From the NCBI RefSeq assembly GCF_030419005.1, contig NZ_CP106951.1:496001-560000 (forward strand): a stretch of DNA of 64,000 nucleotides. Direction: 5' to 3'. The position numbers and the translations under genes were made by a program. Shown one piece after another: positions 34,878-43,110 of this stretch. The stretch is from Eleftheria terrae. Lineage in GTDB: Bacteria; Pseudomonadota; Gammaproteobacteria; Burkholderiales; Burkholderiaceae_C. Below the pieces are notes generated by a model, which had not been told where the DNA came from, made no database searches, and saw only the letters and a list, made by a program, of their open reading frames with translations. The number at the start of each line of letters is the position of its first letter. Position 1 is the stretch's first letter.

Positions 34878-35281
34878 TGGGTTCTCCGGATAGGCAGCAG
34901 ATAAATGTTGTTGAGGGGCGCGGTACAGCTGCCGAAGCAGTCCGGACGAACTCGCCACCTCACCGGGCTGTCACCTCACCCATGGGGCCTGTCGCTCGGC
35001 GGGCATGCGCGCTGCCGCACGGCGACGTTGTCGTTTCCGAAACCTTCGTTTGCATCGCTACACCGATCGCAACCTGCCGAAGCAACGGCAAGCGGCGTGC
35101 CCAGCCTTTCTGCGGTGTTTGGCTGCAAACGCCGGCTGAGATGTGTCAGGCGGCACTCGGCGCCCATGTGGAAGGGTTGCAGCGCCAGCAAGAAATGCGG
35201 CTTTGCAGGGAGGGCGGCGGGAACGCGCCTTGCGGCCCGGGGCTCAGGCGTTGCCGCCTGCCCAGATCAAGGAGACCGACC
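34878..35281. other. 404-bp divergent intergenic region upstream of glgC
   Basis: Separates glgC (-) from the small gene at 35282 (+). It must hold the promoter of the glycogen/trehalose operon. A less GC-rich patch (CAGATAAATGTTGTTGAG, around 34901-34918) lies close to glgC. I see no confident -35/-10 pair and no convincing gene; short frames here are Arg-rich shadows. Confidence 0.4.
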
Positions 35282-35611
35282 ATGAATCCGGAAAACGATG
35301 TCCGCCTGTCGCTTGGACGTATCGAGGCCCTCATCGACCGCGCTGCCGACGTCTGCGACTTCGATCCCTCGGTTCCTCAAGAAGTGAAGGATTGCGTGAG
35401 GCAGCTGGACGAGGAGACGGACGCGGCCCGCTATGAAGAGATGCTGGAGCAGGACCGCTTCACGATCGGCGACCACCTGGATGCCCTGGAAGGCCTGGCC
35501 GACCAGGCCCGCCAGGCCTGCGAGCAGAGCGAGGCCGTCAACCCTGCGATCGACAACACCATCGACGAGGCAAGACGCGAGATTGCGGAGCTGCGGCGCA
35601 AGCTGCATTGA
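35282..35611 (+). CDS. Small acidic helical protein, unknown function
   Basis: 109 aa from ATG 35282 with AAGGAG nearby upstream. Very acidic and almost entirely helical by composition (RLSLGRIEALIDRAADVCDF, LDEETDAARYEEMLEQDRF, IDNTIDEARREIAELRRKL). Heptad-like hydrophobic spacing at the C-terminus suggests a coiled coil. No cysteine pairs, membrane segments or signal peptide. I do not recognise a family; real coding is supported by the start signal, codon usage and length. Confidence 0.65.
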   Translation: MNPENDVRLSLGRIEALIDRAADVCDFDPSVPQEVKDCVRQLDEETDAARYEEMLEQDRFTIGDHLDALEGLADQARQACEQSEAVNPAIDNTIDEARREIAELRRKLH

Positions 35612-35830
35612 AGCCCGCGCGGCGGTGCCTGCCGGCCCGGCTGGGCCGCCACGGGGCGGTCCACAGCGGCCGCAACTTCTACAAGAATTTCGCGTAAGCC
35701 TTACCCCGGTGCAACCCGTATGGCGAGGGTCGCCAGGACGATGCATGGCGCCAGGCGGTCGCCTTGGCAGCGGTAGCGGTCGCTCGCTTGGGCATGGAAC
35801 TTGCGAGAATTGGCCTCATCCGCAGCCGCC

Positions 35831-36313
35831 ATGAATCACTCCTCGTCCGACCATCCCTTCCGTGAAGTGACCTCCGACACGCCTGTGAGCGTGCTGGTGG
35901 TCGATGACAATCGCGACTCGGCTGAAAGCCTGGCCCTGCTGCTCAGCATGGGGGGTTATGTGGTCCGCGTCGCCTATGACGGCCGCGAAGGTCTGGAGGC
36001 GGCCAGTGAGCTGCGGCCCACCGTGATGTTGCTCGACATCGGCCTGCCGCAGCTCAGCGGCTACGAGGTGGCCCGCGAGCTCGGGCGCCGCGGCGATCGC
36101 CCGCCCTTGCTGATCGCGATGACGGCTTTCTGCTCCGAGACCGATCGTCGGGAGGCGCTGCGCGCGGGGTTCCATCATCACCTGGCCAAGCCGGTTGACA
36201 TGGCGACCTTGCAGCAGCTGCTCGATTCAGTCGCTCGTCATCCGAGCACCGCGTCCGAAAGCGGTGACGGCGAGTTGCCGCATTCGGGCAGCTCGCCCTT
36301 GCTGACGCACTGA
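35831..36313 (+). CDS. Single-domain response regulator (CheY-like receiver)
   Basis: 160 aa; only a phosphoreceiver domain (residues about 28-145) with no output domain. The acidic pocket is VLVVDDNRDSAESLALLL, the phospho-acceptor is D69 in VMLLDIGLPQLSGYEVAREL, and AMTAF and AKPVD supply the conserved Thr and Lys. This subtype usually works with hybrid kinases or diguanylate enzymes through phosphotransfer. ATG 35831 is preferred over a TTG at 35801. No kinase lies next to it, so its partner is elsewhere. Confidence 0.88.
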   Translation: MNHSSSDHPFREVTSDTPVSVLVVDDNRDSAESLALLLSMGGYVVRVAYDGREGLEAASELRPTVMLLDIGLPQLSGYEVARELGRRGDRPPLLIAMTAFCSETDRREALRAGFHHHLAKPVDMATLQQLLDSVARHPSTASESGDGELPHSGSSPLLTH

Positions 36314-36320
36314 GCTGCCG

Positions 36321-36336
36321 GCACGGCGGCCCGTGC
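36321..36336. terminator. Hairpin between convergent genes
   Basis: GCACGG / CCGTGC with a CGGC loop in the 36-bp gap between the receiver gene (+) and the DeoR-type gene (-). No T-tract; may stall transcription in both directions. Confidence 0.4.
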
Positions 36337-36349
36337 GGCCCCGTGTCGC

Positions 36350-37108
36350 TCAGGCGGCGGTGTGCACTGCCAGCCCGGCGACACGCAGGGGCTCCAGCAC
36401 CGTTTCGGGCGCCGAGGCCGTCACCAGCAGGGCGCTGAGCGCGGTGACGGGTGCAATGGCGTAGGCCGAGGCGACCCCCAGCTTGTCACTCGAGGCGAGG
36501 GCCACCGTCTCGGCCGCCTGGCCGAGCAAGGCACGCTTGATGTAGGCCTCTTCCAGGTCGCCGGTGCTCAAGCCGGCCTCGACATGAACGCCGGTGACGC
36601 CCATCAGGTACAGATCGGCCCGGATGCGCGAGATGGCTTCGGCCGCTGCGGCGCCGACATTCACCATGGAGTGCTTGAACAGGCGGCCGCCGATCGACAC
36701 CACCTCCACCTCCGGATGGTCTCCCAAGGCCGCGGCAATCACCGGGCTGTGCGTGACGATGGTGGCGCGCAGCTGCGCCGGCAGGTGCCGCACCATCTGC
36801 AGCGTGGTCGTGCCGCCGTCGACGAACACCACCTGGCCAGGCTGGATCAGCTGTGCCGCTGCCTGCCCGAGGGCCTGCTTCTCCTCCACCTGCAACACCT
36901 GCCGCCGGGCCAGCGGGGCCACCGCCGGCGAGGCTGGCAGCGCGCCGCCATGCACCCGCTGTAGCAGCCCGGCGCGCGCCAGCTCGCGCAGGTCGCGGCG
37001 GATGGTGTCCTCGGAGAGCCCCAGTTCCTGCCCCAGGGCCTTGGCCACCACCTGGCCGTCGCGCTTGAGGATGGCCAGGATGTGTTGTTTGCGTTGTTCG
37101 GTCAGCAT
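36350..37108 (-). CDS. DeoR/GlpR family transcriptional regulator
   Basis: 252-aa repressor. Residues 1-55 are the DeoR winged helix (TEQRKQHILAILKRDGQVVA, LSEDTIRRDLRELARAGLLQ, RVHGGAL). The rest is the sugar-phosphate-binding DeoRC domain (VFVDGGTTTLQMVRHL, IGGRLFKHSMVNVG, ASSDKLG). I start at ATG 37108 (MLTEQRKQH), the usual family start; the frame is open 12 codons further. The effector is probably a phosphorylated sugar. Divergent from a nudix gene with three phased GCACGA repeats in between, the likely operator. Confidence 0.92.
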   Translation of the reverse strand: MLTEQRKQHILAILKRDGQVVAKALGQELGLSEDTIRRDLRELARAGLLQRVHGGALPASPAVAPLARRQVLQVEEKQALGQAAAQLIQPGQVVFVDGGTTTLQMVRHLPAQLRATIVTHSPVIAAALGDHPEVEVVSIGGRLFKHSMVNVGAAAAEAISRIRADLYLMGVTGVHVEAGLSTGDLEEAYIKRALLGQAAETVALASSDKLGVASAYAIAPVTALSALLVTASAPETVLEPLRVAGLAVHTAA

Positions 37109-37120
37109 GCCGGCCAGTAT

Positions 37121-37146
37121 GCACGATGTTGCACGAATCCGCACGA
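37121..37146. promoter_or_regulatory. Three GCACGA direct repeats, 10-bp period: probable DeoR-type operator
   Basis: GCACGA begins at 37121, 37131 and 37141. The exact 10-bp phasing puts all copies on one face of the helix, between the deoR-like start (37108) and the candidate -35 of the nudix gene. This is typical of autoregulated divergent control. Confidence 0.65.
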
Positions 37147-37152
37147 TTCTTC

Positions 37153-37181
37153 TTGACGCTGCCCGTGCCGGACTTTAGGCT
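37153..37181 (+). promoter_or_regulatory. Candidate sigma-70 promoter of the nudix gene
   Basis: TTGACG at 37153-37158, a 17-bp spacer and TAGGCT at 37176-37181. The -35 is near consensus, the -10 is weak. It lies 32 bp before the start codon and just downstream of the GCACGA repeats. Confidence 0.5.
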
Positions 37182-37212
37182 CGCGCCCTCATCTCATCGA
37201 AGGGAGAACTGC

Positions 37213-37815
37213 ATGAGCGTTGCCGACCGGGTCCGGATCGAGGAAGTGACCCTGCTGTCAGACGACTGGTATGTGCTGAAGAAAACCCGCTTTCAGTGGC
37301 GCCGGCGCGATGGGCGCTGGCAGTCCATGAGCCGCGAGACGTATGACCGCGGCAATGGCGCGGTGATCCTGCTGCACGATGCGCAGCGGCAGACGGTGGT
37401 GCTGACCCGCCAGTTCCGCTTCCCGGCTTTCGTGAACGGGCATGACGGCTTGATGATCGAAGCGGCCGCCGGGCTGCTTGACCAGGCCTCGGCGGAGGAA
37501 CGCATCCGTGCCGAAGCCGAGGAGGAGACCGGCTATCGGGTCGGCTCTGCCCGCAAGGTCTTCGAGGCGTACATGAGCCCCGGGTCGGTGACCGAGAAGC
37601 TGCACTTCTTCATCGCGCCGTACAGCTGCGCCTCGCGGGTGGGCGAGGGGGGCGGGGTGGAGTCGGAGGGGGAAGACATCGAGGTCCTCGAGCTGCCCTT
37701 GGCCGAGGCACTGCGCATGGTGGAGACCGGAGACATCGTCGATGGCAAGACCATCATGCTGCTGCAGTATGCCGCGCTGCATCTGGCCGGCCGCCCGGCA
37801 GCAGCCGGCGCGTAG
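37213..37815 (+). CDS. Nudix hydrolase, NudK/GDP-mannose pyrophosphatase-like
   Basis: 200 aa from ATG 37213, preceded by AAGGGAG. The nudix box is complete: A-A-G-L-L-D-x8-R-x-E-A-x-E-E-T-G (residues about 84-107). The flanks (NGAVILLHDAQRQTVVLTRQ, FVNGHDGLMIEAAAG, AYMSPGSVTEKLHFFIAPY) match the NudK branch, which hydrolyses GDP-mannose or ADP-ribose. Substrate is inferred. Adjacent and divergent to a DeoR-type regulator, so it may be induced by a sugar phosphate. Confidence 0.88.
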   Translation: MSVADRVRIEEVTLLSDDWYVLKKTRFQWRRRDGRWQSMSRETYDRGNGAVILLHDAQRQTVVLTRQFRFPAFVNGHDGLMIEAAAGLLDQASAEERIRAEAEEETGYRVGSARKVFEAYMSPGSVTEKLHFFIAPYSCASRVGEGGGVESEGEDIEVLELPLAEALRMVETGDIVDGKTIMLLQYAALHLAGRPAAAGA

Positions 37816-37819
37816 AAAG

Positions 37820-37854
37820 GCCGCGGCCTGGCCGGCAAGGGCGCAGGCCGCGGC
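37820..37854. terminator. Perfect 10-bp inverted repeat between convergent genes
   Basis: GCCGCGGCCT at 37820-37829 and AGGCCGCGGC at 37845-37854 around a 15-base loop, immediately after the nudix stop and before the LPMO stop. Very stable hairpin without a T-tract; probably a bidirectional terminator. A 10-bp palindrome ACCGTACGGT lies at 37866-37875. Confidence 0.5.
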
Positions 37855-37917
37855 GGGCGGCAGCCACCGTACGGTTTCAGCGGGCGGCAGCCGCCTCCTG
37901 CCATCCGGCAGGGTGCA

Positions 37918-39144
37918 TCACTTGGCTTGCCAGAGGCCGGCCGTTCCCGGCGCACCGGGGGCCCAGCCTGCGCCCACCCAGGCGGTGTGCGCCTGCAGGC
38001 AGCGCCAGGACTTGCCGTTGTGCGTCACCACCTGCCCGGCGGTGTAGCTGGCGCCTTCCTTCCAGGCGCTGCCGCCGGGGTTGGGTGCCGGCGTGGGAGC
38101 TGGCGTGGGCCCCGGCGTGGGGGCCGGGGGCGGCGGTGCCGGCGGCGGGGGCGGCGGCGGGGGAGGCGGATTGGTCGGCAAGGTCGTGTCGAGCTGGAAG
38201 CGCACGCCGCTGTCGGCATTCAGCGCGTAGACCTGCAGCGTGCTCGCCTCCGGCACCACCACCGAGCCGTTCTGCAGCTCGCCGACGCGCACGTGGGCCG
38301 AGCGGCCGTTGGTGCTGCGCGCCAGCTGGGCCAGCCATTTGGCAGCCGAGGTCAGGCCGGAGGTGATGGTCAGGCTGTGCGTCTCCAGGTCGCTGCCGTC
38401 GCGGCCGAACACGCGCAGCTTGACCACGGCGTTGACCGGCAGGTCGCGCCGCGCCGACACCTCGCCGAGCTGCTGCAGCGGCGTCGGTGGGGGCACGCCG
38501 GTGTCACCGCCGAAGGAGACATCCGAGCAGGCGTAGAACGCTTCAGGGCTGTCAGCGCGCTGCCAGACCATATAGAGCAGGTGCCGGCCGGTACGCGCGG
38601 GCAGCGGCAGCCGCATCACATACCGCTTGTCGGCGGTGAGGGTCACCTGCGAACCGGGCACTTCGTGGGCCAGGTCCAGGTCGCTCCAGCGCAACGGATG
38701 GGCGGCCGGGTCCCAGCCCTGGCGCGTCAGGTAGAAGCGGAAATAGCGGGTGCTGTGCGGAGCGGTGGCGTGGTAGCGGAACTCGTAGCGGCCGTCGGCA
38801 CCCGGTGCCCACGAGGTGGCCCGCCAGTCCTTGCGCGCCAGGTTGAAGCCCTTGAAGAGCTCGGCCCCGCCGGCGCACAGCGTGCCGTCCGGTACCACCG
38901 CTTGATGGTTGCCGTTGGCGTCGCCCTGGCGCACGCCATTCCAGTCGTAGAGGGCCTGCTCCCCGCCAGCCGCCACCGCGGCGCGGCAGGCTTCCTGGTT
39001 GCGGTCCTTGTAGCAGGAGTACTGGCGGCTCACCGGGTATTCCGGTGCGCCGTGCGCCTGCGCCTCGTGGGCGGCAAAGGCCAGCGTGAGCATCGTCGCG
39101 ACGGCATGTGCCACCGGCGAGACGGGCATCCTGATCCGGCTCAT
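37918..39144 (-). CDS. Secreted lytic polysaccharide monooxygenase (AA10) with CBM5-like domain
   Basis: 408 aa; copper enzyme that cleaves chitin or cellulose oxidatively. Start ATG 39144 with AAAGGAA upstream. The Sec signal ends in AHEAQA, so the mature protein begins with His31 (HGAPEYPVSRQYSCY), the N-terminal half of the copper histidine brace. The second His is probably in YHATAPHSTRYFRFYLTRQG. The AA10 core ends with MVWQRADSPEAFYACSDVSF. A middle beta domain (about 215-330), a Pro-rich linker and a C-terminal CBM5/12-like module (WKEGASYTAGQVVTHNGKSW) follow. Chitin is the likely substrate given the neighbouring GH18. Confidence 0.93.
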   Translation of the reverse strand: MSRIRMPVSPVAHAVATMLTLAFAAHEAQAHGAPEYPVSRQYSCYKDRNQEACRAAVAAGGEQALYDWNGVRQGDANGNHQAVVPDGTLCAGGAELFKGFNLARKDWRATSWAPGADGRYEFRYHATAPHSTRYFRFYLTRQGWDPAAHPLRWSDLDLAHEVPGSQVTLTADKRYVMRLPLPARTGRHLLYMVWQRADSPEAFYACSDVSFGGDTGVPPPTPLQQLGEVSARRDLPVNAVVKLRVFGRDGSDLETHSLTITSGLTSAAKWLAQLARSTNGRSAHVRVGELQNGSVVVPEASTLQVYALNADSGVRFQLDTTLPTNPPPPPPPPPPAPPPPAPTPGPTPAPTPAPNPGGSAWKEGASYTAGQVVTHNGKSWRCLQAHTAWVGAGWAPGAPGTAGLWQAK

Positions 39145-39462
39145 GGTGTTCCTTTCGAAGGCAAATGAAGAGAGAACATGTGAAGGGCTGCACCGGACGG
39201 CAGGGCCGTCGGTGCGATGCTCTTCCAGCGAAGCAGGCGCGAGATTAGGGACGCCTGCCACTTCACACTTGCCTAAGCGGTAAACAACGTAGCCGGGAGT
39301 GACAGGGTCGGCTTCCCTTCCGCCCCCATCGCCCCCATCGCCCCGGTTCACCGGCGCGCGGCCCCGGGCGCGTGAGAATGAGTCAGTGCAGCAGCGATCT
39401 GACTGTCGCTGATGACAACCAATATAAGAACCAGTGAATGATTCAGGGCGTCATCGCGCAAT
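39145..39462. other. 318-bp gap with the LPMO promoter region
   Basis: Lies upstream of the LPMO gene and downstream of the UdgX gene, both on the minus strand. It contains a modest AT-rich patch (39413-39436, CAACCAATATAAGAACC) that on the minus strand gives TTCTTATATTGG. No coding frame is credible. Confidence 0.4.
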
Positions 39463-40896
39463 TCAGTGCGCCTGGCTGACGCGCGCTATTTGGGCCAGGT
39501 CGTCGACCCACTGCCGATAAGCCGGCGCTTGCGCCTCGGGCGGCAAGCGCAGCAGTGCTGCCGGGTGCCAGGTGACAAGGACCTGTCGGCCATCCGGCCG
39601 CTCCAGCCAGCGGCCGCGGTATTCGCTGACGGCAACCCGCTCGCTTAGCAGGGACTGCGCCGCGCTGGCACCCAGCGCGACCAGGCGGCGCGCACCGACC
39701 TCCGCCACTTCCTGCTCCAGCCACCGGCTGCAGGCCTGCAGTTCCCGCTGGCCCGGCGACTTGTGCAGGCGGCGCTTGCCACGCAGCTCGAAGCGGAAAT
39801 GCTTGACTGCGTTGGTGAGGTAGAGCGTGCCGCGGTCCAGCCCGGCGTCGGCCAGCGCGCGGTCGAGCAGTTGGCCGGCCGGGCCGACGAAGGGCCGGCC
39901 GGCCAGGTCTTCCTGGTCGCCGGGCTGCTCGCCCACCAGCATCACCGATGCCGTTGCCGGGCCTTCGCCCCACACCGTCTGCGTGGCGTGGCGGGCATGC
40001 GGGCAGTCGAGGCAGCCAGCCGCCGCATCCCGAGCCGAGCGGCCGTCCACCAGCGCGGGCAGCGCAGGGCGGCGGCGTTGCGGCACGCTGGCCGGCTGGC
40101 TCAGCATGGTGTCGGTGCGTTGCCGGGCCTGGGCCGCCAGGGGAGCGATCAGGCGGGCTTCAGGCAGGTTGTGCCAGTACTTGCGCGGCATTTCGCTTTG
40201 CATGGCGTCGAGCTTGAGCCGGGCGGGGTTGAAGATGTGCTCGTAGTAGGTCAGCCACAGCGCCTCCTGAGCGTCTTCTGCCACGACCTCATCGCGGCGC
40301 GCGCCGGGGCCGAAGGCCAGTGCCCGCCCATCCCAGCGCACGCTGCGCCGGGGGGTGACGATGGACCAGTGCATGCCGGTGAACCGGCGCATGAAAAACG
40401 GCGCGACGGCATCGACGATGTGGTGCTCCGGCTCGAACCAGGCGACAAAACGCGGGCCATGGGCGGTGGGCCGCTCGGTGAAGCGCACAAAGGCCTTCAT
40501 CTTGTGCATGTCGCGCCGTACCTGGCGGGCCAGCGCCTCGGCGGCCACGCGGTCGGGATCGAGGCTGTCGTGCCGCAGCGCCGGCTCCTGCACCAGGCGC
40601 CACAACAGCCGGTAGAGCAGGGCGAAGCGCTGCGGTTCGCTGTGCAGCAGGGCGTGCTCGGCCAGTGTGATGAAGGCCGCCGGCACCTGGTGCGCCGGGC
40701 TGGCCGGCGGGATGGGCGGCTGCGCCGCCGGCTGCGGCGCGTCGAACAGCCCGGCCGGCGCGCCGGCACCTGCGTCGCCTGCCACGCGCCATGCCACCGC
40801 CTCGGGCGGCACCCGCCGGGCCAGCAGGCCGCGGGCGGTGTCACGCCAGCCCTGCACGTCGGCGGCATGCGCCAATGTGGCGTCGTGCCAGCTCAT
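39463..40896 (-). CDS. udgX: DUF4130-UdgX fusion: uracil-DNA glycosylase superfamily protein
   Basis: 477 aa. Residues about 1-250 are the DUF4130 domain that accompanies a radical-SAM DNA-repair protein (MKAFVRFTERPTAHGPRFVA, TGMHWSIVTPRRSVRWDG, YYEHIFNPARLKLDAMQSEM). Residues about 280-477 are UdgX: CLDCPHARHATQTVWGEGPA (Fe-S cysteines), LVGEQPGDQEDLAGRPFVGP, NAVKHFRFELRGKRRLHKSP, TWHPAALLR. The K-R-R-x-H loop is the UdgX hallmark, whose His forms a covalent bond with DNA at the uracil site. Start ATG 40896 overlaps the radical-SAM stop (ATGA). Predicted SOS-regulated from a LexA box 84 bp before the first gene. Confidence 0.93.
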   Translation of the reverse strand: MSWHDATLAHAADVQGWRDTARGLLARRVPPEAVAWRVAGDAGAGAPAGLFDAPQPAAQPPIPPASPAHQVPAAFITLAEHALLHSEPQRFALLYRLLWRLVQEPALRHDSLDPDRVAAEALARQVRRDMHKMKAFVRFTERPTAHGPRFVAWFEPEHHIVDAVAPFFMRRFTGMHWSIVTPRRSVRWDGRALAFGPGARRDEVVAEDAQEALWLTYYEHIFNPARLKLDAMQSEMPRKYWHNLPEARLIAPLAAQARQRTDTMLSQPASVPQRRRPALPALVDGRSARDAAAGCLDCPHARHATQTVWGEGPATASVMLVGEQPGDQEDLAGRPFVGPAGQLLDRALADAGLDRGTLYLTNAVKHFRFELRGKRRLHKSPGQRELQACSRWLEQEVAEVGARRLVALGASAAQSLLSERVAVSEYRGRWLERPDGRQVLVTWHPAALLRLPPEAQAPAYRQWVDDLAQIARVSQAH

Positions 40897-42164
40897 GGCG
40901 GGGCGGTGTCGAACAGGCTGGCCTGGCGCGGCGGAGGCCGCAGCCGTGCAGCGAGGGAGCTGGCCTCCAGCGCCCGGCCGGGGCGGTGGTCGGCCAGCAC
41001 CACAAAGGGCAGCACCTTGGCGGCCGGCACTCGCATCCGGGCCAGGTCGTCGGTGCGCAGGCGCCGGCTGCGCCGCGAGGCAAGGATGCGCTCGACCGCC
41101 TTGACCCCCAGGCCCGGCACCCGCAGCAGCAGCTCGCGCGGTGCGCGGTTCACGTCCACCGGGAAGCGTTCGCGGTGGCGCAGCGCCCATGCCAGCTTGG
41201 GGTCGACATCCAGGTCCAGCATGCCGCCGGGGGCGCCGGCGATCTCGTCGGCCTCGAAGCCGTAGAAGCGCATCAGCCAGTCGGCCTGGTACAGCCGGTG
41301 CTCGCGCTCCAGGGGCGGCGCCTGCAAGGGCAGCGTGCGTGCGGCGTCCGGTATGGGGCTGAAGGCCGAGTAGTAGACCCGGCGCAGACCATAGGAGGCG
41401 TACATGGCACCGCTGGTCTGCAGGATGGTGCGGTCGTCGGCCGGGTCGGCGCCGACGATGATCTGGGTGCTCTGGCTGCGTGCGAACGGCGGCGCTGCGC
41501 TGGGCTTGGGTGGCAAGCCGGCGGCGGCACGCGGCGCGGTCGGTCGCGACTCGTCGCGTGCGCCGTCGATCAGGAGGCGCAGCCGCGCCATCGAGCGGCG
41601 GATGCCGCTCGCGTCCTTCTCGGGTGCCAGGGCCTGCAGCCCTTCGACGGTGGGCAGTTCCAGGTTGATGCTGAGCCGATCGGCATAGCGGCCGGCGCGC
41701 GCGAGCAGTTCCGGGCTGGCATCGGGAATGGTCTTGAGATGGATGTAGCCGCGGAAGTCATGCTCCTCGCGCAGCACGCGGGCGACCTCGGTCACTTGCT
41801 CCATCGTGTAGTCGGCGCTGCGGATGATGCCCGAGCTGAGGAACAGCCCTTCGATGTAGTTGCGTCGGTAGAAGTCGAGGGTGAGCTGCACCACCTCGTC
41901 CACCGAGAAACGCGCCCGTGGCACGTTGCTGCTGACGCGGTTGACGCAGTAGAGGCAGTCGTAGAGGCAGAAGTTGGTCAGCAGGACCTTCAGCAGCGAG
42001 ATGCAGCGGCCGTCCGGTGCGTAACTGTGGCAGATGCCCATCCCTTCGGTGGAGCCAACGCCCTGGCTACCGAGTGAATTGCGGGGGGCTGCGCCGCTGG
42101 AGGCGCAGGAGGCGTCGTATTTCGCGGCATCCGCGAGAACCGCCAGTTTTTGTTTCAGCTCCAT
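40893..42164 (-). CDS. Radical SAM protein linked to UdgX (putative DNA modification/repair)
   Basis: 423 aa. The radical-SAM cluster motif C-x3-C-x2-C is in LLTNFCLYDCLYCVNRVSSN, binding a [4Fe-4S] cluster and S-adenosylmethionine. Barrel segments follow (GLFLSSGIIRSADYTMEQ, GYIHLKTIPDASPELLARAG, LSINLELPT). The C-terminus has a helix-hairpin-helix (RELLLRVPGLGVKAVERILA), a DNA-binding element. This is the TIGR03916-type radical SAM protein that travels with DUF4130/UdgX. Its chemistry is not established. First gene of the two-gene operon. Confidence 0.92.
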   Translation of the reverse strand: MELKQKLAVLADAAKYDASCASSGAAPRNSLGSQGVGSTEGMGICHSYAPDGRCISLLKVLLTNFCLYDCLYCVNRVSSNVPRARFSVDEVVQLTLDFYRRNYIEGLFLSSGIIRSADYTMEQVTEVARVLREEHDFRGYIHLKTIPDASPELLARAGRYADRLSINLELPTVEGLQALAPEKDASGIRRSMARLRLLIDGARDESRPTAPRAAAGLPPKPSAAPPFARSQSTQIIVGADPADDRTILQTSGAMYASYGLRRVYYSAFSPIPDAARTLPLQAPPLEREHRLYQADWLMRFYGFEADEIAGAPGGMLDLDVDPKLAWALRHRERFPVDVNRAPRELLLRVPGLGVKAVERILASRRSRRLRTDDLARMRVPAAKVLPFVVLADHRPGRALEASSLAARLRPPPRQASLFDTAPP

Positions 42165-42246
42165 CCGAATACTCCAGAGACGGGGCCTCGAATTGCCTGC
42201 TCGGCAGCGGGCCGGCTCATGCGGCCCGGGACTGTGCTTGGCATGA

Positions 42247-42262
42247 CTGTATGAATATACAG
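42247..42262. promoter_or_regulatory. LexA (SOS) box
   Basis: CTGT-ATGAATAT-ACAG, a perfect CTGT-N8-ACAG with an AT-only-but-one core, 83-98 bp upstream of the radical-SAM start. It matches the E. coli/betaproteobacterial LexA consensus, in a spot where a promoter is expected. Confidence 0.85.
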
Positions 42263-43060
42263 TATTTGACGCAGTCGTAACACCCCTGGCCGTTCAGCGG
42301 ACGGCTGCGGCCGCTGATCTGTCGGTCTGCCGCAAGTGCAACTGCTCGCAAATGGCAGCTGAATATTCGTTCAGCTTTCTGCCCTGGTGTCAATACCACC
42401 CAAATACCAGACCTCGATTTGCTGCTTGCCTAAATTTTGGGCGGATCGCGTTCAAGAGTGATGTCGCACTTGGTTCCAGCTTCTGCAGATTTGTTGCAAG
42501 AGCCTTCCCCGATATCTCAGCTGTGAACCAGAATCCGCGGCACTTTATGAAAAATTCAACAAAGAAGGAGCACAGATGAGCGGGAGCGGGCGGTGGCGCC
42601 TGGCGGTCGTGCATCGGCCCTTCGGCAGGGCGCCGGGCAGCTGGGCCGCGCACTGGTGCCGAAGCCAGGGGGCGGCAGGGTCCGCGGCCCGCGCCTGGTG
42701 CCAGTCCAGTCTGAATACCAATTGGGACGGACCGCATCATCGGCTTAACGGCGGACAACGGAACGTCCGCGTCGGGTTGGCCCCGGCGCGGCGGCATGCC
42801 GGTGCGGTGGAGACCGCACCGGGCAGGTGCTCAGCGCCTCCTTCAATGCCAAGCAGGGCAGGCTGGCTCACGACCCGCGACCTCCGCCGCCAGCCCACCG
42901 TCGCGCCAGGGTCTGGCACGACCACAGCCTCCAGGGGCCGGCCTGCGGCTTCTGCCACGACGACATGCGTGGCCCCGGCAGCCTGCAGGAGCAGGCCGAA
43001 ACCCCGAGGCCCGTCGTGACCATGGGCCGGTAGGCGCTCCCTGCGCCCCGGCTCGATCGT

Positions 43061-43083
43061 GGGGCTGTCCGGCCCCGTTTTTC
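43061..43083 (+). terminator. Terminator-like hairpin just before the chitinase start
   Basis: GGGGC / GCCCC arms around TGTCCG, followed by GTTTTTC, ending 28 bp before the chitinase ATG. It could end an upstream transcript or act as an attenuator in the chitinase leader. Confidence 0.55.
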
Positions 43084-43110
43084 GACAGACAACGACACTA
43101 AGGAAAGTGC

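Larger units (their letters stand above)
42165..43110. other. 946-bp gap: divergent promoter region and chitinase leader
   Basis: Separates the SOS operon (-) from the chitinase gene (+). 42240-42580 is the most AT-rich part of the window and holds the LexA box and two AATACCA copies 11 bp apart (42393, 42404); a third lies at 42714. A good ribosome site (AAGAAGGAG) precedes ATG 42576, but the 147-codon frame (to 43019) has a Gly/Arg/Ala-rich, non-protein-like sequence, so I do not call it a gene. A terminator-like hairpin at 43061-43083 ends the region. Confidence 0.5.
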
